DNA from: an uncultured Eubacteriales bacterium
GTDB lineage: Bacteria > Bacillota > Clostridia > Oscillospirales > Oscillospiraceae
NCBI GenBank assembly: GCA_900553805.1
Contig: USEU01000078.1
Span: forward strand, 1 to 6,053
Direction: 5' to 3'
Length of the DNA: 6,053 nt
Shown: positions 1 through 5,075 of the stretch, one piece after another
Position numbering within the stretch: the stretch's first letter is position 1
Layout of the letters: every line of letters begins with the position of its first letter
Made by a program: the position numbers and the translations under genes
Notes under the pieces: model-generated
Told to the model about the DNA's origin: nothing
Seen by the model: only the letters and a program-made list of their open reading frames with translations
The model's database searches: none

Positions 1-55
1 ATCATTACTATCTTGATTCGCTGCGCGGAGCACCACCCCCAAAGGGGGCAGCAAG
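1..55. repeat. Dispersed repeat R1, left copy
   Basis: These 55 bases match 3736-3790 in the same orientation with one difference (A at 7 versus G at 3742). The unit contains a CCCCC-AAA-GGGGG hairpin at 36-48. The copy starts at the window edge, so it may extend further left. The other copy is preceded by a 9-bp hairpin (3720-3740) whose final ATCAT is exactly where this copy begins. Similarity ends after base 55, some 32 bases before the start codon of the metallopeptidase gene. An open frame runs through the repeat into that gene, but it is unlikely to be translated here. Confidence 0.85.
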
Positions 56-87
56 AGAATGCTCACCTTTTCAGAAAGGATCGCGTC

Positions 88-516
88 ATGGTTTCGCTGA
101 ATACACTTTACGCCCAGGCGGAACAGCAGAATATTCCCGTGCTCCGCTTCCCCATGCCGGGGTGCGAATCCATGTCCATCCAGCTGCCGGACGGGAGCTG
201 CGCCATCGGGCTGGACAGCGGCCCCGGCACCGAGACCGGGGAGCGGGTGCACCTGAGCCACGAGCTGGGCCACTGCCTGACGGGCAGCTTCTATAATATC
301 CACGCCGCCGCCGACCTGCGCGCCCGCCACGAGAACCGGGCCGACAAATGGGCCATCCGCCGGCTGATCCCTGTGGCCGCCCTGGACGACGCCATCGCCT
401 CCGGCCACACCGACCTGTGGGATCTGGCCGACTACTTCGGCGTCACCGAATCCTTCCTGAAAAAAGCCCTCTGCCTCTACGTCCACGGCAACCTGGCCAC
501 GGAATTATACTTTTAA
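88..516 (+). CDS. ImmA/IrrE-family zinc metallopeptidase (DUF955-like), 142 aa
   Basis: A small soluble protein with the zinc-protease signature HELGH at residues 58-62. A downstream glutamate sits in ENRADKWA (residues 82-89), which matches the family pattern E-x-x-A-x-x-x-A that supplies the third zinc ligand. Family members such as ImmA of ICEBs1 and IrrE/PprI of Deinococcus cleave a partner repressor, often of the XRE type, to switch genes on. Here the protein is little more than the catalytic domain, and I see no helix-turn-helix in it. A repressor partner would have to lie left of the window or elsewhere. The start at 88 is chosen because AAAGGA lies at 75-80, seven bases upstream, and because the longer frame from 13 would translate a dispersed repeat. 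The gene converges on the ATPase gene. Fold and metal site are fairly sure; the substrate is unknown. Confidence 0.82.
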   Translation: MVSLNTLYAQAEQQNIPVLRFPMPGCESMSIQLPDGSCAIGLDSGPGTETGERVHLSHELGHCLTGSFYNIHAAADLRARHENRADKWAIRRLIPVAALDDAIASGHTDLWDLADYFGVTESFLKKALCLYVHGNLATELYF

Positions 517-527
517 AATGCAAAAAA

Positions 528-554
528 TAACGCCCACATTCCCTGTGAGCGTTA
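528..554 (-). terminator. Hairpin terminator between convergent genes
   Basis: TAACGC (528-533) pairs with GCGTTA (549-554), and CACA (535-538) with TGTG (544-547). One C/A mismatch lies between the two stems and the loop is TTCCC. Read on the minus strand, the stem is followed directly by six T residues (complement of 522-527). That makes a good intrinsic terminator for the ATPase gene ending at 572. Read on the plus strand it begins 11 bases after the stop of the metallopeptidase gene, but the trailing sequence CTGTTT is only weakly T-rich. It may therefore act in both directions, mainly on the minus strand. Confidence 0.75.
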
Positions 555-571
555 CTGTTTCAATATTGCCT

Positions 572-1867
572 TCAGATACAAAATGCGGCATAGAGCGGAA
601 TGATTTTTTTATTGTCCTCAAAGCCGAAATTTTTGGCAGAGAGCTTGATCGCATACGCGGGTTTGTAGGTGTCCATATAGACCTTTAAGCTCTTGGCCCT
701 GGTGTTGTCGGCGGACTTGACCTCGATGGGAATGAGCTGGCCGTCCCGCTGAATGATAAAATCGACCTCCGCCCCACGCTCCGACTCCCAATAATAGGTG
801 CGGTAGCCGCTGATGGACAGCTGCACATTGACATAGTTCTCCGCCATCCCGCCCTTGAAGTCGCTCAATTCCTCGACCATATAGAGAACGTCGTTGGCGG
901 CCAAATCCTTCTTGGCACAAAGCAATCCCAAGTCGGACACATAGATCTTGAACGCGTCAATATCCCGGTAGTTTTCCAGCGGCTTCCTGATTCTCTCCAC
1001 CTTATAGACCCGTGACACGATGCCGGACAGACAGAGCCATTCGATGGCGTTTTCAAATTCAGAGGCCCGTCCGCCCTTTTTGATCAGCTTATATTGGAAG
1101 CGGGTGTTCTTCTTTGACAGCTGAACGGTGATATTGTCGTAGGCCAGCCGGGTCTTCTTGATCTCATTCAGGCTGTTGTACTTGCTCATATCATTCAGAT
1201 AGCTCGCAAGGATCGTATCCTGGATATGGCGGATCAGGATATAGTCCCTCGTCTGGGCGAATTGCATCACGCACTCCGGCATCCCGCCGACCACAAGATA
1301 CTGCCGGTAGAGCTGCATTGCGGCATCATGCAAAGCAGACGGCAGCGGCGTATCGGTCTGAAAGCTTTTTTTGATCCGCTCAACCAAGTCGGCCTCACCG
1401 AGCGCCAGCATAAACTCCTCCATGTCCATGGGATAGAGTGTCTTCATATCCACCTTTCCCACGGGGAAGGAGAATTTCGCCCGATTCACCGCCACGCCCA
1501 GCAGACTGCCCGCGACGATGATGTGGTAATCTGGAGCGTCCTCGCAAAAGTATTTGAGTGAAGTCAACGCCCTTTCGCAGAGCTGCACCTCATCAAATAC
1601 GATCAGCGTTTTTTCCTTTACGATGGTCTGACCGGCGATATGGGACAGGATGGGGATCAGATAACCGGGGCTGATGTCCTCCGCGAAGGTCTGGCCCAGC
1701 CTTGGGTCGGTTTCAAAATTGAAATAGGCCACATTCTCATAGTGGGTGCGCCCGAACTCCAGAATGGAATAGGTTTTTCCGACCTGTCTCGCGCCCTGCA
1801 AAATAAGCGGCTTGCGGTGCCCGCTTTCCTTCCACGCTTCCAGAAACCCCATGATCTTTCGATACAT
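572..1867 (-). CDS. AAA ATPase with C-terminal DUF4143 domain, 431 aa
   Basis: An N-terminal P-loop ATPase is followed by a DUF4143 region. Walker A is GARQVGKT at residues 25-32, Walker B is LIVFDE at 88-93, and a sensor-1-like AGSLLG lies at 119-124. The C-terminal part carries the family's nuclease-like pattern: E361, D369 in AEVDFII, and E382-V-K384 in IPIEVK, resembling a PD-(D/E)XK core. Length is normal for this widespread prokaryotic family, whose cellular role is poorly defined and which often sits alone in accessory regions. The start at 1867 is supported by GAAGGAGGG six bases upstream and by a promoter at 1897-1925. A longer frame from 1906 would begin between the -35 and -10 boxes, so it is rejected. 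The gene stands alone, runs toward the metallopeptidase gene and ends at a hairpin terminator. Family assignment is firm; activity on DNA is not shown. Confidence 0.9.
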   Translation of the reverse strand: MYRKIMGFLEAWKESGHRKPLILQGARQVGKTYSILEFGRTHYENVAYFNFETDPRLGQTFAEDISPGYLIPILSHIAGQTIVKEKTLIVFDEVQLCERALTSLKYFCEDAPDYHIIVAGSLLGVAVNRAKFSFPVGKVDMKTLYPMDMEEFMLALGEADLVERIKKSFQTDTPLPSALHDAAMQLYRQYLVVGGMPECVMQFAQTRDYILIRHIQDTILASYLNDMSKYNSLNEIKKTRLAYDNITVQLSKKNTRFQYKLIKKGGRASEFENAIEWLCLSGIVSRVYKVERIRKPLENYRDIDAFKIYVSDLGLLCAKKDLAANDVLYMVEELSDFKGGMAENYVNVQLSISGYRTYYWESERGAEVDFIIQRDGQLIPIEVKSADNTRAKSLKVYMDTYKPAYAIKLSAKNFGFEDNKKIIPLYAAFCI

Positions 1868-1896
1868 CAGCAGCCCTCCTTCAAGGTACTGGATAT

Positions 1897-1925
1897 AGTA
1901 TAGCAAATATTCATGTAAAATTCAA
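1897..1925 (-). promoter_or_regulatory. Sigma-A promoter of the ATPase gene
   Basis: On the minus strand, TTGAAT (1920-1925) and TATACT (1897-1902) are separated by exactly 17 bases. Transcription would start near 1890, giving a leader of about 20-25 bases that contains the ribosome binding site at 1874-1882. Position and spacing agree with the chosen start codon at 1867. Confidence 0.8.
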
Positions 1926-1994
1926 CGGATTTTCAATTATTTTTCACGCATTTTAACACGATCATTTTTATTGATTCAGCAAAATTCTCTTGTC

Positions 1995-2147
1995 GGGGAC
2001 GATCGAGGCACATCGTCCCGCCCAGGGGCAGATTAATTCCGTGCCCGGTTGAATGGGGAATGCCACATAAATAACCCGTTTCCCTGTTCCATTCAACGAA
2101 CCGGGTTGTTCCGTGGGGTTGCGGGACGATGTGCCTCAATCGTCCCC
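1995..2147. repeat. Foldback element with nested palindromic ends (153 bp)
   Basis: The ends 1995-2021 and 2121-2147 are inverted repeats matching at 26 of 27 positions. Each end is also a hairpin by itself: GGGACGAT pairs with ATCGTCCC across an 8-base loop (1996-2003/2012-2019, and the equivalent at the right end). Inside, CCCGGTTGAATGG (2044-2056) pairs with 2089-2105 apart from a 4-base bulge. The element can fold as one long hairpin or as a structure with two side hairpins. No coding sequence is credible in it. It may be a small non-autonomous mobile element or a dispersed repeat. I see no clear target-site duplication. Confidence 0.7.
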
Positions 2148-2154
2148 TGCTTTT

Positions 2155-2317
2155 AGGGCGTATCTGAAAATCGGAAATATGACCAACAGCGAGAGATCTT
2201 CCGCCTGATGAAGCCATTTTTTCGCGGGAATACTTTGTGTATTGCAAGAAAAAATGGTGCACAGCAGGCGGAAAAGATCCGCTGTTTGGGCGTGTTGACG
2301 GTTTTCAGATAGGCCCT
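2155..2317. mobile_element. MITE-like foldback element (about 163 bp)
   Basis: The terminal inverted repeats 2155-2172 (AGGGCGTATCTGAAAATC) and 2300-2317 match at 16 of 18 positions. Pairing continues inward: 2187-2207 with 2265-2284 (imperfect), CCATTTTTTC 2214-2223 with 2248-2257 (perfect), and AATAC 2229-2233 with GTATT 2239-2243. Almost the whole element is therefore a single hairpin closed by a 5-base loop. If the element proper is GGGC to GCCC (2156-2316), it is flanked by TA on both sides, as expected for insertion at a TA target (typical of IS630/Tc1-mariner-like transposases). Because TAGGGC/GCCCTA is itself symmetrical, the duplication is ambiguous. There is no transposase gene, so it would be non-autonomous. 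Confidence 0.7.
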
Positions 2318-2322
2318 AATAA
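2295..2322 (+). promoter_or_regulatory. Putative promoter of the small membrane-protein operon
   Basis: TTGACG (2295-2300) and TAATAA (2317-2322) are 16 bases apart. Transcription would begin near 2329, a short distance before the ribosome binding site at 2333-2340. The -35 box and spacer lie in the right arm of the foldback element and the -10 box begins at its outer junction, so the insertion appears to have brought or rebuilt this promoter. Confidence 0.55.
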
Positions 2323-2346
2323 CCAAATAAAAAAGGAGGGCCGCCT

Positions 2347-2559
2347 ATGTTGTGGTCTGTCTGCGGCGGGGTTCTGCTGCTTGCGCTGGGTATTTTTGTC
2401 TTTCTGAAGCCGGAGCTGGTGTGGAAAATAACGGAAGCGTGGAAATTTTACCGCGCGGACGGGCCCTCCCCGTTCTATCTGAAAGCCGCAAGGTTCAGCG
2501 GCATTCTGTACGCCCTGTTTGGGATCGCCATGATGGTGGTTCCCTTTGTTCTGGAATAA
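2347..2559 (+). CDS. Small two-helix membrane protein, DUF6199-like, 70 aa
   Basis: A short hydrophobic protein with two probable membrane helices, residues 4-20 and 51-68. They are joined by a polar segment with KPELVWKITEAWKFYRADGPSPFYLKAARFSG-type content at residues 21-52. The W-K-I-x-E-x-W-K motif followed by a proline-serine turn and an R-x-x-G before the second helix resembles the small uncharacterised family DUF6199. This is from memory of the family pattern and was not searched. The start is well supported by AAGGAGGG at 2333-2340 with six bases of spacing. It is the first gene of a two-gene unit, with the next start 17 bases after its stop. The function is unknown. Confidence 0.75.
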   Translation: MLWSVCGGVLLLALGIFVFLKPELVWKITEAWKFYRADGPSPFYLKAARFSGILYALFGIAMMVVPFVLE

Positions 2560-2576
2560 ACCGATCGGAGGAAAAC

Positions 2577-2807
2577 ATGAAACGGTTCTACCATTTTCTG
2601 AAATATGTGATTGATGGGAGCTTCTACGTGATCGTAATCAAGACCGGCATGGATTTTTACGAATACAAGCGCTTCCCCAGGCTGCATGCCGCCGATTCCG
2701 CCCCGTGGTATACGGAGGCGCTGCTGTATGGCGCCGCCTCCGCCGCGGTGATCATCGTGTGCGTCATCCTCCGGGCGATCCTCCGCCGTCGGATGGACAA
2801 AAAATAA
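2577..2807 (+). CDS. Small membrane protein of unknown function, 76 aa
   Basis: I do not recognise this protein. Its N-terminal half is aromatic and basic (residues 1-35, with a hydrophobic stretch VIDGSFYVIVI at 11-21). The C-terminal half holds one clear membrane helix at about 48-65, followed by a basic tail RAILRRRMDKK, which suggests the C-terminus stays in the cytoplasm. The start is set by GGAGG at 2567-2571, five bases upstream of ATG. The frame is open further upstream but overlaps the preceding gene in another frame without a usable start signal. It follows the DUF6199-like gene by 17 bases, so the two are probably co-transcribed, and it is closed by a strong terminator. The pair may act together at the membrane; this is inference from context. 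Confidence 0.72.
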   Translation: MKRFYHFLKYVIDGSFYVIVIKTGMDFYEYKRFPRLHAADSAPWYTEALLYGAASAAVIIVCVILRAILRRRMDKK

Positions 2808-2816
2808 CCGCGCCTG

Positions 2817-2855
2817 CCCCCTCCGGGAATTTACCCGGAGGGGGATTTTGATTTT
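2817..2855 (+). terminator. Intrinsic terminator of the small operon
   Basis: CCCCCTCCGGG (2817-2827) pairs perfectly over 11 bp with CCCGGAGGGGG (2834-2844) across a 6-base AATTTA loop. The T-rich run ATTTTGATTTT follows at 2845-2855. It begins 9 bases after the stop codon of the 76-aa gene and insulates the operon from the DUF1836 promoter. Confidence 0.9.
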
Positions 2856-2892
2856 CCATCCCCTCTCCCTGAAAAATATTATCGCTCAGCTA

Positions 2893-2921
2893 TTGACAAT
2901 CACATGACCATGTGATATTAT
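2893..2921 (+). promoter_or_regulatory. Consensus sigma-A promoter of the DUF1836 gene
   Basis: TTGACA (2893-2898) and TATTAT (2916-2921) are separated by 17 bases, which is nearly ideal. Transcription would start near 2928, and the ribosome binding site AAAGGAGG lies at 2936-2943. A perfect palindrome fills the spacer, so the promoter should be strong but regulated. Confidence 0.88.
2899..2916. promoter_or_regulatory. Palindromic operator in the promoter spacer
   Basis: ATCACATG-AC-CATGTGAT is a perfect 8-bp inverted repeat with a 2-base centre. It fills the whole region between -35 and -10 and shares its last base with the -10 box. Dyads in this position are typical of MerR-type regulators, and a dimeric repressor would also block the promoter here. 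The encoded MerR-like DUF1836 protein directly downstream is the obvious candidate to bind it, which is an inference. Confidence 0.75.
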
Positions 2922-2952
2922 CATCTCACAGAACGAAAGGAGGAAATTTCCT

Positions 2953-3510
2953 ATGCAGTGGATTTTACCCGGTACGGTGCTGGAGGCCGACCAGCAGGAG
3001 GCGGAGCATGTGCAGGCCCTGCTTCAGCCCATGTTTCTGGCCGGGGGGATGGTGCTCAGCCAGGTATCCAGCATTACGGGGCTGGAGCCCTACATCATTC
3101 AGAACTGGGTCAAGCGGGGCTTCCTCGCGCCGCCCCGGAACAAGCGCTATACCCTGCGCCAGCTGTGCCGCATCCTCAATATCAATATGCTCAAGGGCGT
3201 GCTGCCCATGGAGCGCATCTGCGGCATGCTGGGCTACATCAACGGCGCGCTGGACGACGAGTCCGACGACCTGATCGACGACTCCGCGCTCTATTTCATG
3301 TTCGTCCGCCTGGCCGTCCGGGCCAGGGAGCTGGACCGCACCGGCGAATGGGACAGCGCCATCGCCCAGGTGCTGGCCGATTACCAGGAGCCCACCCCCG
3401 GCGCGAAGCAGCGCATCGCCCAGGTGCTCCGGGTAATGGTCGTCGGCTACATCGCCTCCCGCATGAAGCAGGAAGCCGAACACCTCCTGGCAGAAATGTC
3501 CTTTGCCTGA
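2953..3510 (+). CDS. DUF1836 MerR-like transcription regulator, 185 aa
   Basis: The protein matches the DUF1836 pattern as I know it. A helix-turn-helix of MerR type covers about residues 33-75 (MVLSQVSSITGL, then IQNWVKRGFLAPP at 49-61, then KRYTLRQLCRILNIN at 64-78). A helical region with ICGMLGYING at 89-98 and the acidic DDESDDLIDDSALY at 101-114 follows. The remainder is helical with no obvious ligand motif. The family occurs in Firmicutes and is presumed to bind DNA; its targets are largely unknown. The start is fixed by AAAGGAGG nine bases upstream. Between that site and ATG lies a perfect 12-base palindrome, AGGAAATTTCCT (2941-2952), of unknown meaning. The gene is monocistronic, with its own consensus promoter containing an operator-like dyad, so autoregulation is likely. 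It is followed by a long repeat-rich gap. Confidence 0.87.
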   Translation: MQWILPGTVLEADQQEAEHVQALLQPMFLAGGMVLSQVSSITGLEPYIIQNWVKRGFLAPPRNKRYTLRQLCRILNINMLKGVLPMERICGMLGYINGALDDESDDLIDDSALYFMFVRLAVRARELDRTGEWDSAIAQVLADYQEPTPGAKQRIAQVLRVMVVGYIASRMKQEAEHLLAEMSFA

Positions 3511-3515
3511 CCCTC

Positions 3516-3573
3516 GGCTCCCCGATGGGGGAGCTGGCAGACTTGACGGCACTTCGGAACCGGCAAGGCTGAC
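3516..3573 (+). repeat. Hairpin repeat family R2, unit A
   Basis: GCTCCCC (3517-3523) pairs with GGGGAGC (3528-3534). The 25 bases 3516-3540 are identical to 5958-5982. A second, imperfect hairpin follows, CTTGACGG (3542-3549) with CCGGCAAG (3560-3567), and the unit closes with CTGACT. It starts 6 bases after the DUF1836 stop codon. It has no T-run and so is not a standard terminator. Confidence 0.75.
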
Positions 3574-3638
3574 TTGTGCGCCCGCAGGCGCCATGCAAGC
3601 GAGCAACCGCCGTCAGGCGGCTCTTAGCGAGTCGCAGA

Positions 3639-3690
3639 GGGGGTGTGGCTCGTTGAATGGAAACAACTCAAAGCTACCGACGACACCCCC
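3639..3690. repeat. Inverted repeat GGGGGTGT / ACACCCCC
   Basis: GGGGGTGT (3639-3646) is the exact reverse complement of ACACCCCC (3683-3690), with 36 bases between. GAGGGGGTGT also occurs in the repeat after hflC (5999-6008), so the left arm is probably the tail of the R2-type unit. A 5-bp hairpin with a TTC loop follows at 3694-3706. Confidence 0.55.
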
Positions 3691-3719
3691 TTTGCCGCTT
3701 CGCGGCACGAAACAGAGGT

Positions 3720-3794
3720 ATGATTGCCACCGGCAATCATTGCTATCTTGATTCGCTGCGCGGAGCACCACCCCCAAAGGGGGCAGCAAGCGAA
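3720..3794. repeat. Dispersed repeat R1, right copy with leading hairpin
   Basis: Bases 3736-3790 match 1-55 with one difference. Just before them, ATGATTGCC (3720-3728) pairs perfectly with GGCAATCAT (3732-3740) across ACC. In the body, CCCCC-AAA-GGGGG (3771-3783) sits inside an outer TTCGCT/AGCGAA pair (3752-3757 with 3789-3794). In the left copy the outer pair is broken, since it reads AGAGAA instead. Confidence 0.8.
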
Positions 3795-3804
3795 CGCGTC
3801 CAAA

Positions 3805-3852
3805 GCGCCCCTGAAAGGGGAGCTGGCAGGCCCAAAGGGCCTGACTGAGGGG
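3805..3852 (+). repeat. Hairpin repeat family R2, unit B
   Basis: A first hairpin CCCC-TGAAA-GGGG is followed by the family core GAGCTGGCAG. A perfect second hairpin, CAGGCCC-AAA-GGGCCTG (3827-3843), comes next, and the unit ends with the family tail CTGACTGAGGGG (3841-3852). Core and tail are shared with the unit after hflC, while the second hairpin differs in sequence but keeps its pairing. Confidence 0.8.
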
Positions 3853-3888
3853 TTTCGCGGCAGGCAGTTATGGTTTTATGAAATTTCG

Positions 3889-3931
3889 GGCGAATTCGTA
3901 ACATGTTCGTTTCGGATTGTACGAATTCGCC
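3889..3931. repeat. 12-bp perfect inverted repeat centred on EcoRI-type palindromes
   Basis: GGCGAATTCGTA (3889-3900) and TACGAATTCGCC (3920-3931) are exact reverse complements with a 19-base loop. Each arm also contains the palindrome CGAATTCG. Weaker pairing continues outside (GAAAT at 3880-3884 with ATTTC at 3939-3943). It may be a further dispersed element or a structured RNA; there is no T-run for termination. Confidence 0.65.
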
Positions 3932-3965
3932 TTGGTGCATTTCGAATGGTATTCTGCGTACCGCG

Positions 3966-4015
3966 GCTGACCCCTCCGGCGCGATGCGCCGCCTCCCCTT
4001 TCAGGGGAGGTCAGC
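3966..4015 (-). repeat. Hairpin repeat family R2, unit C (inverted)
   Basis: This copy lies on the opposite strand and can fold as a three-way junction. GCTGA (3966-3970) pairs with TCAGC (4011-4015), GGCGC (3978-3982) with GCGCC (3986-3990), and CCTCCCCT (3992-3999) with AGGGGAGG (4003-4010). Read on the minus strand it shares the 15 bases CCCCTGAAAGGGGAG with unit B but has a different second hairpin. It ends only 10 bases before the parS site. Confidence 0.75.
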
Positions 4016-4025
4016 GCTTAAACTA

Positions 4026-4041
4026 TGTTTCACGTGGAACA
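4026..4041. other. parS site (ParB/Spo0J centromere-binding site)
   Basis: TGTTTCACGTGGAACA fits the general bacterial parS consensus NGTTNCACGTGNAACN at all 12 defined positions. Its reverse complement, TGTTCCACGTGAAACA, also fits the Bacillus subtilis form TGTTNCACGTGAAACA completely. ParB binds such sites, spreads along the DNA and loads SMC for chromosome segregation. The site lies 29 bases before the hflK start, in its leader or promoter region. With 12 fixed bases, a chance match in a window of this size is expected about once in 2,800 windows. Confidence 0.85.
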
Positions 4042-4070
4042 ATTATTATTATCAAAGGAGAGATACATCA

Positions 4071-5075
4071 ATGGATCAAGACGGAACCTATCATTATCCC
4101 GGCGGGGAGACGCCGAAGAAAAGCAAAAAAATTTTTAACCCCAGGCTGATCCTCATCATCGTGCTGGTATTGGCGGCGGTGGTGCTGGTGGAGAGCTGCC
4201 TGTACACCGTGGACGATAAGCAGCAGGCGGTGGTCACCACCTTCGGCAAAGTCACCGGGGTCACCGACGCGGGCGTCCATTTCCGCCTGCCCCTCATCCA
4301 GCGGGTGCAGAAGGTGGATGTGAACGTCTACCAGAAATTCCAGCTGGGCTACAACACCGGCAAGCAGAACAGCTACATCGTGGACGAAAGCGAAAGCGCC
4401 ATGATCACCGGCGACTACAACATCGTCAACGTGGACTTCTTCGTGGAATACAAAATTTCCGACCCGGTGCAGTACCTCTATTCCTCCAATGAGCCGGAGC
4501 TGATCCTGCGCAACCTGATCCAGAGCCAGGTGCGCAACGTGGTGGGCTCCTCCACGGTGGACGCGGTGCTCACCACCGGCAAGGAGAACATCCAGATGCA
4601 GGTGCGGGACCTGGTGGCTGACATCCTCAGCCAGTACCAGATCGGCCTGAGCCTGGTGGATGTGAAAATTCAGGACGCCGAGCCGCCCACCCAGGAGGTC
4701 ATCGAGGCCTTCAAGGCGGTGGAGACCGCCAAGCAGAAGGCGGAGACCGTCATCAACGACGCCAAGGCCTATGAAAACGCCCAGCTGCCCAAGGCCCAGG
4801 CCCAGGCGGACAAGCTGGTGCAGAACGCGGAATACCTGAAGCAGAAGCGGATCAACGAGGCCACCGAGCAGGTCGCCATGTTCACCGCCCGGTATCAGGA
4901 ATACGCCAACGACCCCCAGATCACCCGCTCCCGGATGTACTACGAGGCCATTTCCGAAATTCTGCCCGGCGTCAAGCTCTATATCAACACCGGCTCCTCC
5001 AGCGACGTGCAGATGCTGCTGCCCCTGGATCAGCTGATGAACCAGACAGGAGGCGACACAGCCAATGAAAACTAA
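4071..5075 (+). CDS. hflK: HflK-like SPFH membrane protein, 334 aa
   Basis: This is one half of a paired SPFH (band-7/prohibitin-like) complex. In E. coli, HflK and HflC form a large cage around the FtsH protease and modulate its action on membrane proteins. The sequence has a polar N-terminus with a KKSKK stretch (16-20), one membrane helix at about 26-40, and an SPFH domain from about 45 to 205 (QQAVVTTFGKVTGVTDAGVHFRLPLIQRV near its start). The helix boundary AEPPTQEV at 203-210 is typical of HflK. An alanine-, lysine- and glutamine-rich coiled coil covers about 210-290. The start at 4071 follows AAAGGAG at 4054-4060; the frame open from 3903 translates the hairpin repeat and parS, so it is rejected. 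It overlaps hflC by 11 bases. No ftsH is in the window, so partnership with FtsH is inferred from the family. Confidence 0.92.
   Translation: MDQDGTYHYPGGETPKKSKKIFNPRLILIIVLVLAAVVLVESCLYTVDDKQQAVVTTFGKVTGVTDAGVHFRLPLIQRVQKVDVNVYQKFQLGYNTGKQNSYIVDESESAMITGDYNIVNVDFFVEYKISDPVQYLYSSNEPELILRNLIQSQVRNVVGSSTVDAVLTTGKENIQMQVRDLVADILSQYQIGLSLVDVKIQDAEPPTQEVIEAFKAVETAKQKAETVINDAKAYENAQLPKAQAQADKLVQNAEYLKQKRINEATEQVAMFTARYQEYANDPQITRSRMYYEAISEILPGVKLYINTGSSSDVQMLLPLDQLMNQTGGDTANEN

Larger units (their letters stand above)
3511..4070. other. Gene-free, repeat-rich intergenic region (560 bp)
   Basis: No credible gene lies here. Open frames cross it only because the repeats are GC-rich, and they lack good ribosome binding sites. 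In order it holds hairpin repeat unit A (3516-3573), a CCGCC/GGCGG hairpin (3607-3620), an inverted repeat (3639-3690), a GCCGC-TTC-GCGGC hairpin (3694-3706), a 9-bp hairpin plus repeat R1 (3720-3794), unit B (3805-3852), a 12-bp inverted repeat (3889-3931), unit C on the opposite strand (3966-4015), a parS site (4026-4041) and the hflK ribosome binding site. I found no convincing -35/-10 pair for hflK; an A/T-rich run at 4041-4052 could hold a -10 box. Confidence 0.8.

Noticed and set aside
1868..1906. 13-residue N-terminal extension of the ATPase (start at 1906)
   Set aside because: The codon lies between the -35 and -10 boxes of the gene's own promoter, and a strong ribosome binding site serves the ATG at 1867.
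1933..2262. 109-codon minus-strand frame across the foldback elements
   Set aside because: It reads through inverted repeats, and the translation shows no domain and no start signal.
2965..3606. Long open frame on the minus strand opposite the DUF1836 gene
   Set aside because: It mirrors a well-supported gene, has low-complexity composition and no ribosome binding site; the openness comes from GC-rich third positions.
3516..4015. CRISPR array
   Set aside because: The repeats are few, differ in length and orientation and are unevenly spaced, and there are no cas genes.
4018..4070. Sigma-A promoter for hflK overlapping parS
   Set aside because: TATTAT-like sequences exist at 4044-4052 but no acceptable -35 box lies at the right distance.
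3503..4149. Several plus-strand frames in the gap before hflK
   Set aside because: They consist of translated repeats and hairpins, and none has a convincing ribosome binding site.
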